Below, piece by piece: positions 10,291 through 22,412 of a stretch of DNA of 64,000 nucleotides; within the stretch, counting starts at the first letter, position 1, and every line of letters starts with the position of its first letter. A program made the position numbers and the translations under genes. Source of the stretch: Acheta domesticus (taxonomy: Eukaryota; Arthropoda; Insecta; Orthoptera; Gryllidae); NCBI GenBank assembly GCA_031308135.1, contig JAHLJT010008756.1, positions 135,858,949-135,922,948 of the forward strand. Direction: 5' to 3'. A model generated the notes under the pieces. It was not told the DNA's origin, did no database searches, and saw nothing but the letters and a program-made list of their open reading frames with translations.

Positions 10291-10667
10291 ATATTTCATG
10301 TATCCTTAATTGTACTTGTCTGAGAACGCCTGGTCTTCTATTTTTATCCTTTCGATGAATCATTTCCCTTGAGCATATTGAAACTTGATCGCTGCGCTGC
10401 GCGATAGTTATCAGATACATTACGTGCACTGTCGCCAGTGCATTATGGGCTCCTGGCGTTAGCTCATGCCATTTTCAGCCGTGTCTATGTCATGTGCTTA
10501 TTCAGAAAATGTAATCATTTGTATTATCTAGGATCGAGTGTGCAATTTCTTTCCCAAGAGAAAGAAGATTTGCAGGAGACGTCTGAAGGGAAAATGAGAA
10601 AAATGCGAAACTTGCAAAATGAAAAAACAGACATCATCATCTTCCTTCACGGATTAGGCATGTTGCC

Positions 10668-11080
10668 TGTTCCAGCCTCTTCCCATCTCATTCTTGGCCT
10701 TCCAATGATTCTTTTTCCTCGCAGCTTATGATTCAGGGCTTGCACTGGAAGTCTGTCTTGCGGCATATTTCCAATATGTGTCACCCATTGCTGTCTGTAC
10801 TTCTTAATTTTGCTATGTACTGTTTCTTTCCGCCCTAGTTCCTCTCTTATTTTTCACTTTTTATTTGGTCTCTTAATGTACAGCCCTTTATTCCTCTCAG
10901 AAATCTCATTTCTGCTGATTCAAGCCTCCTACAATCTTCTTGTTTTTGAACCCAAGTTTCACATCCATACAGTAAAACTGGGAGGGCCATTATATCATAA
11001 ACTTTTAACAGGGTTTATTTTCGGGCTTTCTTTTTAAATGTTCTATTTATGGTTCTATATACTGCTTCAAACTTATGGAT
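10668..11080 (-). pseudogene. APE-type LINE, C-terminal RT relic
   Basis: Minus-strand translation from ~11025 reads VYDIMALPVLLYGCETW, then RRLESAEMRFLRGI, and after a one-base frame break near 10850, REELGRKETV, RQQWVTHIGNMPQDRLP and GRPRMRWEEA, stopping near 10668. The pattern YG-ETW, E-FLR, W-HI-RMP-R and GRP--RW is the widely shared C-terminal tail of APE-type LINE proteins. The palm, with its catalytic residues, and everything upstream are missing; a stop (TAA) and the frameshift show it is dead. The exact clade cannot be set from this tail. From 11081 to 11565 I see only AT-rich sequence with no feature. Confidence 0.75.
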
Positions 11081-11566
11081 CTTGCTGATATCCCTAAAAT
11101 GAAAAACAGACAGACTTTGTAAATAATTTTGTGAAAAATGTAAAATATGTTTGTTTATAATATGCCAAAATCATTCATGAAAATTAATATTATTTAATTA
11201 GATAATAAGATGTTTAATGATTTTTGAATGTACATTTTTAATTTTTACCTTTCTCCCCGTAAGTGTTTAGAGAAGGTTTCTGCAGTGTAGGATTCATTAA
11301 GAATTGCATTGGGGGACATGTACAGATTAAATAAAATACATATTTAATAATAGAAAATAGAGCTTTAGATCACTCGCATTCACAAAACGTTGCAGCAAGA
11401 TCTGACGGACACATTGCGGGCACTGGCGTAAGTCTACCTATTGTGGGTACTCCCGGGTTAACTATTGCTTGTTGCTTTTTCTCAACTTTTTCAATGAGTT
11501 TTCTCGACATTTAAAAAAAAGAATAAGAAGAGTATATTTACATACACGATAGTGAATTTACAATGC

Positions 11567-11860
11567 CGATCCGGTGGCAGTGGTCTCTGAGGCAGCAGTG
11601 CTGTGGCTGTGCTTGGACCGAAGGATCGCGGGTCATAATCCAGCCTCAGGTGATTGTGTGTGTTTCGTGATATTGTGTATTGTCTGTAATGTAATGTGTA
11701 ATAAGCTTGTGTGTCCTTTGTGGTTCGCGTCAGAAAGGACATCCGGCCGTAAAATATTCACCAAATCTGTAAAAAAGCGGAATGTGTAAAAATTAATGAA
11801 AATGAGCCCGCATCCATTTGCACCAGCCTCATAGTAACGGAAAAAAAGCAAAATAATGAT
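11567..11860 (+). repeat. SINE-E, tRNA-derived
   Basis: Plus-strand SINE with an A-box-like CAGTGGTCTCTGAGGC (11579-11594), a B-box-like GCGGGTCATAATCC (11628-11641) and the core GCGTCAGAAAGGACATCCGG (11728-11747). That core resembles the GCGTCAGGAAGGGCATCCGG block common in invertebrate SINEs. It runs into a TAG/TAA tail starting near 11861. Confidence 0.75.
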
Positions 11861-11931
11861 AGTAATAGTAGTAGTAGTAGTAATAATAATAATAATAATA
11901 ATAATAATATAATTGTCACCTTTCCCGTCAC

Positions 11932-11972
<41 letters not shown>

Positions 11973-12112
11973 CAGCATGGATTAGGCTGATCTAACATGA
12001 TCCAGCAAAGTGGTCTAGGGAAGACCATCTCTTCTTAATAATAATAATACGTAACATAACAAAACATAATAATAATAATAGTAATAATAATAATAATAAT
12101 AATAATAGTGGA
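11861..12112 (+). repeat. Plus-strand TAA cluster with short inserts
   Basis: Four (TAA)n tracts (about 11879-11910, 11934-11971, 12037-12048, 12068-12107) separated by short unique pieces. One piece (11972-12036) ends GACCATCTCTTCT directly before a TAA tract, as a 5'-truncated TAA-tailed retroelement end would. The orientation is opposite to the chain at 691-3715. Confidence 0.7.
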
Positions 12113-12311
12113 TTTACAATGTTTGCATTCAAAATAAATACTTAATAACAAATATAATTATGTCAAAATGTAATACGAAACTAGTGAAGCTACAAGAGCA
12201 TATAGTTTCTCACATTATATCTAAATTTGCAATGTTTCGAAAATTCAGAGAGTTCAACAAAAAAAAGACCCCCGCCATTCTTTTAAGCATCCCTTCTTCC
12301 ATCCGTGAAAA

Positions 12312-13890
12312 AACTAGTGGTGCTACAGAATGGCACAGACTTTCCCGTATTAGTTTTCTATTTCCTTGGGTCTTCGCTAGCTATTCGGAATTGCCACAAA
12401 CTCTTTCTTGCCAGCTGTCATCTATCACCGCCAAAAGTACATTTTTTTGTAATTTTCTTAATTTTTCGGTTTCCTATTGGTAGAACGGAAACAGTAATTG
12501 TAGAATATTAAAGAACAATAAACCCTAGTCATAAATGGCAATTTTCTTTTAAAAAAGATGTGCTGTTCAAGAGAATATGGCGTTTTAGCGCTACTAAAAA
12601 TGCGAAATTTGAAGCTCATTTTCACAGAAAATGATTGAGTTTTCAAAATACTTTATTTGAAGTTATTTGAAGCACTTACACTCACAAATATAATAATGTT
12701 TACAAATTGCTGGTAATGTGCATATTAAAGATGTGAGAGATCTTTCTAAAAAAGTACAATTATGTAATTTTTGAAAAAACAAAAAAATAACTCAAAATAA
12801 ACTTTACGCTATACTAAAGAGTGTAATTAGCACTATCCGTTACAAAAGTTTCAAGAAAAAATTTGCAGCCATATACGAGAAAATGGCGTTAGAGCATTTC
12901 TGAAAATTACGAAATTTGAGCTACTTTTCACAGAAAACGGTTGTGTTTTCGAGAAACTTTACTTGACATTATTTAAAGCATATATACTCGTAAATATAAT
13001 AATGTGAAAAAATCGCCGATAATGTAAATATTATCGACGTGAGACACAAGTAAAAAAATTTACATTTTTGTAATTTTTGAAAAAAACAACCGATAGACCA
13101 AAATGGCTTTTATGTCATTGATAGAGTACATTTACCACTATTCCTACCAAAACTTTAAAGAAAAAATTTGGAGCCGTTTTTGAGAAAATCTTGTTTTTGT
13201 ATTTTTTTAATGTTGCACATATTGCACGCAATATTGCACGAAAACTACTAAAATTTTGAGAAACATTTACATGACCTTTATGAAAGAACTCAATATGCAG
13301 AACAAATTTTATTTGAAAAAAAATCTCTAAGTTCAATTTTGTAGCTGGAGAAGACGCCGAAAAAAATTCAAACTTTCACAATTTTCGAAAATTCAGAGTT
13401 ATCCGTGAAAATCGGACCTATTCCATGTTAATAAGTGTATTTTACTCTATTCATACAAGAAATTTAAATAAAAAATTTGGAGCCGTTTTTGAGAAAATTT
13501 TGAAAATCCCCGGGGGCGTCATATAAAGTACCCCCAAATTTTGAAGAATCTTTTTCAAAATCTCAAAGCTTTGACTAGAGTCAGATCGACCTGGGAATAT
13601 CCATTTTGGAAGAAATCTTACGTATGGTTTAGGCGCTAGCAGTGTTCACAAACGGACGGACGGACAGACGGACAGACGGACGTTTTCCTTTCAATTAAGT
13701 TTTCGATATCAAGGACCTAGAAAACAGGGTTTCTGGCTACACCACGCGTTAGGGTTTTTTTCTCTTAATTTAGCAACTGTTTTTATCCACTTATTCGTTT
13801 TCAAGGCCCGGCTATTAATTTTTTTCGGCCGAAAATTGGCCATTTTTTCGCGGAGCATAACATAACTTTCCCTATACTATAGAGCGTCCA
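12312..13890 (-). repeat. Family A repeat, near full-length minus copy
   Basis: In reverse complement this runs from a TATAGGGAAAGTTA head (13864-13880), through a GTCCGTCTGTCCGTC block (13648-13682), TTTGGGGGTACTTTATATGA (13520-13539) and several AAAACGGCTCC-like segments, to the end TGTAGCACCACTAGT (12314-12328). The same landmarks in the same order occur at 46.2-48.7 and 49.3-50.5 kb. No open frame is conserved among copies, so it appears non-coding. It is not a family I recognise. Confidence 0.75.
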
Positions 13891-14161
13891 AGCATTTGAT
13901 TGCAGTACAGAGCTTATGGAGAACAGTGTTGTCACTTCTCAGCAGTGCTTACACGCAACACTCGCCGTGCTTGATACTCGGATTGACATGAAATTTTACC
14001 AGCTTGTTCAGCACCTTTTAAAATCCATAAATATTGATTTTTGAAGAAAGAAGCATCGCAAGTTGTGACTTTGCGACAATTAGTATTCATACTTTTCATG
14101 ATCTGCAGCCTGTCGAAGTGCGGAAATCGTCGCGCCTCGCCGCTGTCGTCAGGGTCTGAGT

Positions 14162-14187
14162 AGCACCCTCTCCCTGGAGAGGGTGCT
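14162..14187. other. Perfect 12 bp hairpin with 2 nt loop
   Basis: AGCACCCTCTCC, loop CT, GGAGAGGGTGCT. It is a near-perfect palindrome of 26 bp in otherwise unstructured sequence, with no poly-T terminator context that I can use to assign a role. Confidence 0.85.
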
Positions 14188-15895
14188 GGTTAAAAACGGG
14201 TGTTTACATGACAGGTTCGGAAAGACAAGCAGGTCGAACACATACGTGGAATAATCCAAATACAATTATTGCAAAGATACGAACCTCTGAAAATGTTATC
14301 TCGATATGGGACAAACAAACATGTACTTACGACTTCGGTAAAATTATTAAGAATGCGTGTTACTGTGCCGTTGAAACTAAAAAGAGACCAACGGATATGA
14401 CCTTTGCCATCAGTCGTGAAAGAACGAACGCGCTATAAAATCTGACATCGATTGATAAACGTTTCTGGCACTGCCGATACAACTTTGCTCGTTGCAGGAA
14501 GCGCGGAGATCATGAAAGGTCTTGATGCAAAACGTCTCTAATACACTATTTCTAATACTCCCTAACACTTAAAAATTTTAATAGTATGTGGGTTTTGCTT
14601 GGTGTTCTACCAGCTGGCGAAATGTTTAGAATGTTTGCTGCACTCGCTTCCAATACCGTACGTCCCACGAAAGGGGAGCTGTCTTCCCAGGACAATAGAC
14701 GTTGACAACTCAGAGTTTCGCCAGTCTGTGAGTGTGAAGGTCACAGAGGGCAAAGTTATTTTTACTACTATTTTATTCATAAGCAAGATGGGATTTCGGC
14801 AGGGGGTCTCGCCCTTCCTTCAGATACCACTTACCACCTCGTACCACTTACAAGCCTGGAGCAAATTAGAATACCACTTGAACGGAAATAATTTCAAGAC
14901 ATGTTAAATAGATGGCTTAATATTAGAAATTAAAGATTTTTGATAAAAAAAATATGTATTATTTTTATTAGAATTATTATTTAATAAAACAGGCCTTTAA
15001 ATGAGAGTTAAAACTGAAATATCAATAGCAAAACAAGTCCAAATCCAGTTGGAACATTGTTAATTCATCACATACTGACGAGGCTTGAATTGTTTTGTGC
15101 GAATGACATCGATATCAAGGTCATTATTGCTAAGTTTCAGTCCCAAGTCATTTTGTACGTCCAATACATCCACTTTTTTTATGTAAAATAAAGGGAAAAT
15201 GCTCATTCACAAAGGTGAGATGACATGGATTGTATCAAATACTGCAAGGGTTTTGTGCGGACAATGCATAATTTTCTTTTCGAACACTCAGCTAATAATT
15301 CATCTCATATTTGCTTTTGGAAAGCACATTTTATGACAACTACTGGTTGAATGTCTTTGGCATTAATATTATTAACTATAAAATTTCTAATTCATTTTTA
15401 GATATGTTTAAATGTATTTCACTGTTTTAATAAGTGAAATTCAAAAATAAATACTTTATTTTTCCTTTCACATCGCCTGTTGAGAATCGCTGAGAAGTAT
15501 TCAAGATCACTGAACGACATGAAATGTTCATTCGGAGCGCACGAAATATTGTTTTTATTACCGTCTAACCCAAGAACCATGATTCATACAGAAATGTGGT
15601 TGGTCTCATATCAAAATTTGGACTTCCCTTGTCATTTCATCCGCTGGGTGTTTGTGCTTTTCTGCAATAATAAAAAAGTTTCTCGCATTGTGAAAATTTA
15701 AGGACGTCAAAATGTAGAAATAAGCATTTGGCTATCATTTATAATTAATTTCATGAAAATTAAACCATAAAACTAAATTACAAAATAACCATCACATTCA
15801 TAAGAGTTTTGGGAATAACTGGTAAAAAACTCAATTGTCTAAGATTAACACAACTGAAGCTATCGTTGAATGAACTTGTTAAGTATTTGCGCGTG
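14188..15895. other. Unassigned stretch
   Basis: AT-rich sequence with a few short open frames (for example 14208-14438 and 14599-14907 plus) that carry no recognisable motif. I see no repeat structure of note. Confidence 0.3.
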
Positions 15896-15899
15896 AAAG

Positions 15900-16100
15900 A
15901 AGATGGACGAGTCGAATAACCCCGAGGTTCCTGAATCGGCAACACAGCTTGCGGTAGAAAGAGAGAGTCTTATGTAAAATTGTATTGGATAGAAAGAGAG
16001 GGCAATACTCCATAAGACGCCGTACTGCAATCAAATGTTGGATGCACAATACGTATATCACTCCGTGTATACGTACGTATACGGGAAAGTAAAAATTGCC
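15900..16100 (-). repeat. Family A terminal fragment with the GTATAC palindrome
   Basis: On the minus strand ACTTTCCCGTATACGTACG begins near 16090 and the 16 bp palindrome GTATACGTACGTATAC sits at 16067-16082. The adjoining CATTTGATTGCAGTAC (about 16023-16038) is also found at 13894-13911 beside the other minus-strand copy, so the family may extend beyond the palindrome. Confidence 0.6.
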
Positions 16101-16309
16101 TATATTTTGCGCCACATTACACAAAAATATTTTCAAAACATTGAATATGAACTTAAAATAATAATAGTTGTATATAATTTTATTTACTTTGATACCTAAA
16201 TATTTATTTCGTTAATTATTTATTTAATTATCAATGAATCATTAACGAATGATGAAGTAATGGAAGAATGAGAGGCGGAGGAAATTGGATAACTCGCTTT
16301 GTCAATCAA

Positions 16310-16400
16310 AAATTCCACATAGATTGAAGGGGATCGAACCATGCCCCAGCGGTGGAACGAGCATACACTAACCACATTTAATTCCTCGTGGAAAAACACG
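16310..16400 (-). repeat. tRNA-like SINE head
   Basis: On the minus strand an A-box-like GGTTAGTGTATGCTCG precedes GCATGGTTCGATCCCC (a good B box) at ordinary tRNA spacing. No convincing acceptor stem is seen and the sequence runs into AT-rich DNA, so it is a SINE head or tRNA pseudogene. From 16401 to 17155 nothing is clearly assignable; it may include 5' sequence of the coding locus that follows. Confidence 0.5.
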
Positions 16401-17155
16401 GGACTCATACTATTTACTCAATGGATTCAGGGTAACTGCGCGAAAAAAGCCGATTGAACTGCGTTGTGTTCATTGAGTAGTTACTGTTTTGCTTAATCGG
16501 AATGTTTTTGAAGTATACAATTGACTCGAGGGTTTTCTGTGTTGTTGTGTTTTGAATTGCGCGCTGTTGTGACTGTATGGTGACGTAGAATCGTGCCCAG
16601 AGCGTCTAAAATCGTGCGTGTACCTTTCGGACCTTGCGTGGTTTCGAGGTGCTCTCCATAATGTTCAAGGCTTCCGTGTACAGATTGGACCATCGACAAG
16701 TCTTCGTTTAAAGACAGACACGTCTTGAAATTTGGTGACAGTGAGTCAGGCTTGAAAATTACAGTAATGTACGATAAACATCGACGAAATGGGATTACTA
16801 TTTGCGTGGGTCGTGATATGGCTATTATTTTTGGAGAGTGATCCGTGAGAAATGTGGAAATAATTGTGTCAGTAAGTAAACAGTATTCTGATCATTGTGA
16901 TGAGCATATATTTTCATACATTTGTGTTTATTATTGTGTGCATTGTTTTTTATTACTACTTGTTATTTGGAAGGGGAAGAAACATTCTCGATGATAATGA
17001 TTGCTACAATTTGTGACAAAGTGTTTGTAATATGTCCTTGTTTCAGGACAATTGTAAACAGACGTGTATTGCACGAGGGTCTTGTAGAAAATGTTCGTTT
17101 GAAATTCTGGAGGTTAATTTCGTGACTCAGCAATTCTGAGAGTTACAATTTAAGA

Positions 17156-18062
17156 ATGAAGAAAGTTAATAACTCGGACGACATAAAAGACGATTCGGAA
17201 GAATTGCATAAGAAGAAATCTTTGGGAGATATTGTGACTGATCAGATGGTTCCCGTTCCGGAAAATAGACCTCTCCGCAAAGAATGCGAAGAGATCGCAA
17301 GTAATGATTGGAAAGAATAATGACGTTTCTATAGGGAATAAAGAGTGTAATAAGTTCTTGAGGTTCATGATCCACTATTTGCGAGTGGTATGTATGAAGA
17401 TGTAAATTCACCCGAAGATTTTGATGATTATGATGATGATGATGGTGATGGTGATGATAAATCAGTACAAGAGAGTTGTAGTGTAAGAAAGACTACTGAA
17501 GATAGTTGTAATGCTGTAGAGAGCTTGCAAGAGAATGCTGAAGAAGTAGAAAGTATACAAAAGTGTTACGAAGCAGGAGAAACCAGCTCAAAATTGTTTC
17601 AGTGCAGAAGAGCAGTCACAGAATTCTGTTGATGCAGAAAATGTTGTGTTGAATTGTTTTGGATGCAAGTGAACCTGTACAGGACTCTCTGGAAGCAGAG
17701 ATTTCACAAGATTGTTTTGATGCCGAAGAGACTGCACATGATCATTTCAGTGCAGAGAAGGCTACCCAAGAGTGTTTGGATCCTGAAGAGGTTGTAAAAG
17801 ATTGTTTTGATGAAGCTGTGCCAGAGGAAGAATGTTGTGATGCTTCAGAAACTGCAGAAGACTCAAACCCAGATTATGAAGAAGAAAATTTTGTTATTCA
17901 AGAAACTTTTGAGGTTGGGGAGGCATCTGTCATATATGATCAAGATAGATGTACAGAAAATTATACAACAGAGAGCATTGAGGAACCGTTTGTGTCCCGA
18001 AGACTCTTCCCTTGCCTCCTCCAGAGAATGATTTGACTTGTCAGGAATGAGTCCGGTGGTGG
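17156..18062 (+). pseudogene. Acidic decapeptide-repeat protein, upstream exon (frameshifted)
   Basis: I do not recognise this gene. The first ATG (17156) opens 54 codons (KKVNNSDDIKDD...) ending at TAA 17318. Reading continues in other frames: MYEDVNSPEDFDDYDDDDGD from ~17390 and MDASEPVQDSLEAEIS from 17659. The striking feature is a degenerate ten-residue acidic repeat, roughly [DEN]-C-F-D-A-E-E-x-x-x: NCFDASEPVQ, DCFDAEETAH, DHFSAEKATQ, ECLDPEEVVK, ECCDASETAE. Traces of the same period appear upstream (TTEDSCNAVESLQ) across the frame breaks. The block ends at a strong donor, GG|GTAAGTAC (18062/18063). No signal peptide, membrane segment or known domain is visible. At least three frame breaks suggest a decayed gene, although assembly indels could explain some. 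Acidic low-complexity character continues in the downstream exon, which supports one gene. Confidence 0.5.
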
Positions 18063-21000
18063 GTAAGTACATTATTGAATTGCAAAAAATTATATATGTA
18101 TGCCAGTATGTATGTATGTATTTGACATGTAGAGTCGTATTAATCTGACTTTTGCCAGCTAGCAGTGTTCCCAGGCCTGGGCTCAAAAATAAATAAATAT
18201 ATATATTTATGTTTATCAACATCATTGCAAATTTTTGTATTTTCTATCTGCAATGGGAGTGGAAAATGATAATTTCAATGAAATTATAGGACTTTCCTTT
18301 TCATATTAAGAAAATTGCTGTAGTTTAAAGTGATGTTTTTTAGAATCTATTAGAGAATATTATTAAAAAATTACAACTTCATACTTGGGAAATAAAAAAG
18401 AAGATGCCATGATAGTCTTCATGATTTACTAAATTAATATGAATTGCCTACTAAGGACTGTAGACAATTGTTATTTTGCTAGTGAGAAGTTTACAATTCT
18501 CAGTTGTTAATATTTTCGGGATATAAAAATGGGCAAATTAGTGTTGTCAATTTTTAGCACATATTCTCTCATATTGTAGAATTTTCTAAACCCAATTTTT
18601 AAGTAAAAATTGATTTTTCTGTTTCGTGCATGACCAAGTATGCTTAGGAAGGTGGAATTGATTTACCTCAATCAAATTCAACAGGCATTTGCTGCCCTGG
18701 CAACACTGCTGGAAAGTTTCTTTAGCTTTATAAACTTTTGTTTGTTTACACTTTAGTAAACCAATTCTCAAATTGGCTAACCCTACAGGTAATGTAGAAT
18801 ATAACATTTAGAGATCCCAAAAATAAAGATTGTTTATTTTCTGTTCTGTAAACTTTTTGTTGTAAACTCTTCAAGATTTATCCAAAAAAACTTTTTTTTT
18901 AACTGTGACCATTTTTTGATCTCACAAATGTGGGTTTTTTAATCTAGAACACAAAACTACTTTTGGTGGAAATTTATGGGAAAAAGGTTGAAGTTTTTGA
19001 GAAAATTTACATTTATGAAAAGGGACAGTTTTAGAAATAGATATCAAGTGCAAAAAATGAACTTTTTTGTGCAGGAAGGTAAAAAAGATACTATTTCTTG
19101 GGTATTATCATTACAGAGACAGAGAAGTTTTGATTTAATTGACAAACAATATTTATATAAGGCTTATACATCTAGTGTTATACAATGGTTTGTCCCGCAA
19201 TTCCAAAGTAAAAATGAAAAAAGGTAATTGACATAAATATCCCACCTTATCTATAGTAGAGGCCAAATCCAATGGAAACAAAAATAATACAATACATTCT
19301 TAAAAGATACTAGGCAAGAAATGTGCAAATACAAGCGACTTAAATCCTTAGAATGTTGCAGATGTTAAGGCATCACTCCTGTGTGAACAAGTGTTCAAAG
19401 AATTTTATTTTTCAAGTCCTTACCTTTTCTTTTGAGAGTACAGGAAAGATGAATCTTTCTGATACCAATTTATTTTCCCTTTAGTGGAGGAAACCTGAAT
19501 CTGAAAAAATTTCAGCACAAACCTTCTTTTACTTCACACAAATGTGGACACACTGTTATATGTCAGTAAGGTGCAATTAAGTTTTGTACAATTCCTGGCT
19601 CAGTCTTCATAATTCTTAACCACAGCACCTGCATAAAATGTGTATCACTCATAGTGAGTAATAAATCTGCAACAGCTTTGAAGCCCAAGAAATCTTTTTC
19701 TTCCATGGTGGTGATATGGCAAGGCTGTGTTTTTGCAGTTGCTATTATGTTAATGAAATCTATGGGTACTTCACATCTCTTTCCTTTCTTCTATTTTACA
19801 AAGTCTCTTCATTACTCAAATAGGAATGTCCTTTTACAAAGTATGGTGTCATTAAACATACCATTCGCTACTAGATACATCAAAGTAAATTAAAGCATTT
19901 TGTTCTTGTTTTGGGCCGCACTTGTATCCTTCTACATGTTTAAAACAGGAAAGATGAATCATTTCTGATACCAATTTATTTTCCCTTAAATACCAATGAT
20001 TGCTGTTAAATGTTTGCAAAAGTTTGTTATCCTAAAAGTTTTATTTTCTTTTATGAGAGATAGTTAGACAACAACTCTAAAAAATTCATAAGGATAAAGT
20101 TAAAACACATTTGATTCATTCAATGCTTATGAGAAACTGATTCTCTGTGAGTTAGAAGTTCAATGTAGTTTGAATTATCTGGATATAAAAAATCATCAAA
20201 TGCAATAGCATGCCAATAACTGATTGCTTTCAGCAGCCTCAGGCAGGACACCTGACTTAAACAAATGATTCCATCCAGGAACTTGGCTAAAATAAAACTG
20301 CAGTTAGTGACTATCAAATGCCATGTTATCCATTAATTTGCCACAAAACTACTCAGTATTCATGAAAATAGTATTCAGAATAGCCTAGAAATTGTATCTT
20401 AACAGGATAATATTGTAGAGTGTTATAATATGGAATACTTTACATTACCATGTATTTAAAAAATCAACAATAGTCTCAAAACAAATTTAAGGAGCTCTTG
20501 GCAACTGATTCAAGTTCAGGAATAGTATAAATAAACACGTGTAAATGTTATTCATAATGTAAATTACTAAATTACATTTAATGAACCAGAAAATGCTTAC
20601 ACCAGATATCATGTTCAGATTGTAAAGAAATGTGTTTTGGACAAACTTAAAAGAAGTTACTGAAGAAACCAAGGCCCTATTAACAATAGACAAGACACGA
20701 GAAGGCATCAAAAAATTCAATTACACCACACTTGCCTTACCAAACACCATAATTTAGACTTCAATAATTTTAAAATGATTGATGTAGAATGTAAAAAGTT
20801 TCCAAGACTTGTTTCAGAAACATTAAATATAAAATTATACGAGTTCAATGTATACTTTTTTAGAAATTAACAGCTTCACAATTCATATGCCTACATTAAC
20901 CATAGAGGAAAAACACATGCACACCTCTTGTCAAATGTCAATGTCACTTGCCTCATACATCATACCTTACTTGAGAGCCACCTCTCCCACTTCCCACTCC

Positions 21001-22412
21001 CCTCATCACTTTCGTCCGTATTCTCTCCATCCCCATCCGCCAGTTCTGTATTTGATGTGATGTCCAGTTACGTCTACACCACTGTTGACTTCATAACTTA
21101 AATGAGAGTCGAGAATCATGATCAATGTGGCAAGCCAGAACTAATTTATAATGATTCACTTCATTCTGTGATCTTTTAAACAGCCACTACAAGAGGTTAC
21201 ACCTGCTAAATATGGAATAAATTTGTTTTTTAAAACTAGTGCTAAAAGTGAGACAAATGCTCAAATGTTCTGAGAAAACTGGAAAATGCACAAGAAAATA
21301 AATACTTTCTTCTGATCAGCTACACTAATCTTAATGTTACATGGTGCCTAATAAAGTAATTTTATACCTGAGTTATAATGAAAGTAAAGTCAGTAGGCTG
21401 CCCAAAAACTAATATGACACATGTGGTAAAATCTGATTTTATTTGGCTCATGTCAGAGAAGTATGGTTTTTATTTATATACTGACAATTCCCTCTTTTAA
21501 GAAAATAAGTAAATTTTTTGATTTCATGTTAAAGATGATATTGGATTATCAAAAAAAAAGTTTATTTTAATATTGAGTTAAATTTGGAAGTTAGTTTAAT
21601 CTGTGTTTCCTTATTAATCATTTTATAAATTTAATGTATAATTTATTGTTATTTAATTATTACATTAAATATTTTATGTCACTTCTAATTATTTTTACCT
21701 CCCTCTTCCTGGAAATCCTTCATGTGTAATTTTCTTTGTACTTTAACATTTATGTTTTAGTAGTTAAATTAGAGGATTAATTGATCAGATTGCTGACACA
21801 ATATTAGGGTATTGAACTTGAGTAGCAGAAAATGAGTATAATATGCCAATATTTATACTCTTAGAAATTCAGTGCCTTTAATTTAGCTAGTGAATAAAGT
21901 TGCACTCTGTATTAAGTTTTAATTTTTTAAGTTTGTATGAGATTTTTCGTTTAATCTTGAAATGATTACTTGTCTTTTGAAAGATTAGGTTGTTGTTGTT
22001 GGTGGGGGTGTTTTTTTTTTTAATGTCAAATAGAGGTGAAATATTTCCAACAGTCAGTCAGACCATTAAGAAATACATTATTTAATCATAGAATTAACTT
22101 CCATCAAATGTAATTAATTGGATATTTTTTTAATGAGAGGCATCTAAATAAAGATGTGATTGAAAATCCTTGTATGTGTTCTGTTACAAAACTACAACTA
22201 TCCAAAAATAATTTTATTGTTGTTTGCCTTGTTTCTAGATGATGTTGGTAAGTGAAGGAAGAGCTTATCTGAAAATTTTCATTGATCTATTGTTCAGTTT
22301 ATGCTGGAACATCATAAATTCTCCTAAAGGCCTCCTTTCCTTCCAATTTTAAGATCTGATTTCCAATGTGCATGTTTGAAAGTATTTTCTCACATTTCTC
22401 ATGTTATTGCAG
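18063..22412 (+). other. Putative intron of the decapeptide-repeat locus
   Basis: A 4350 bp interval starting GTAAGTAC and ending TTCTCATGTTATTGCAG with a fair pyrimidine tract. It is AT-rich with short spurious open frames (e.g. 18976-19227, 19654-19893) and no coding block of the kind seen on either side. The GGAAAGATGAATC…TGATACCAATTTATTTTCCC segment occurs twice (about 19443-19482 and 19949-19985), a short internal duplication. Confidence 0.5.

Noticed and set aside
18976..19227. 83-codon open frame inside the putative intron
   Set aside because: Basic, AT-driven composition with no motif, no splice sites and no continuity with either exon.
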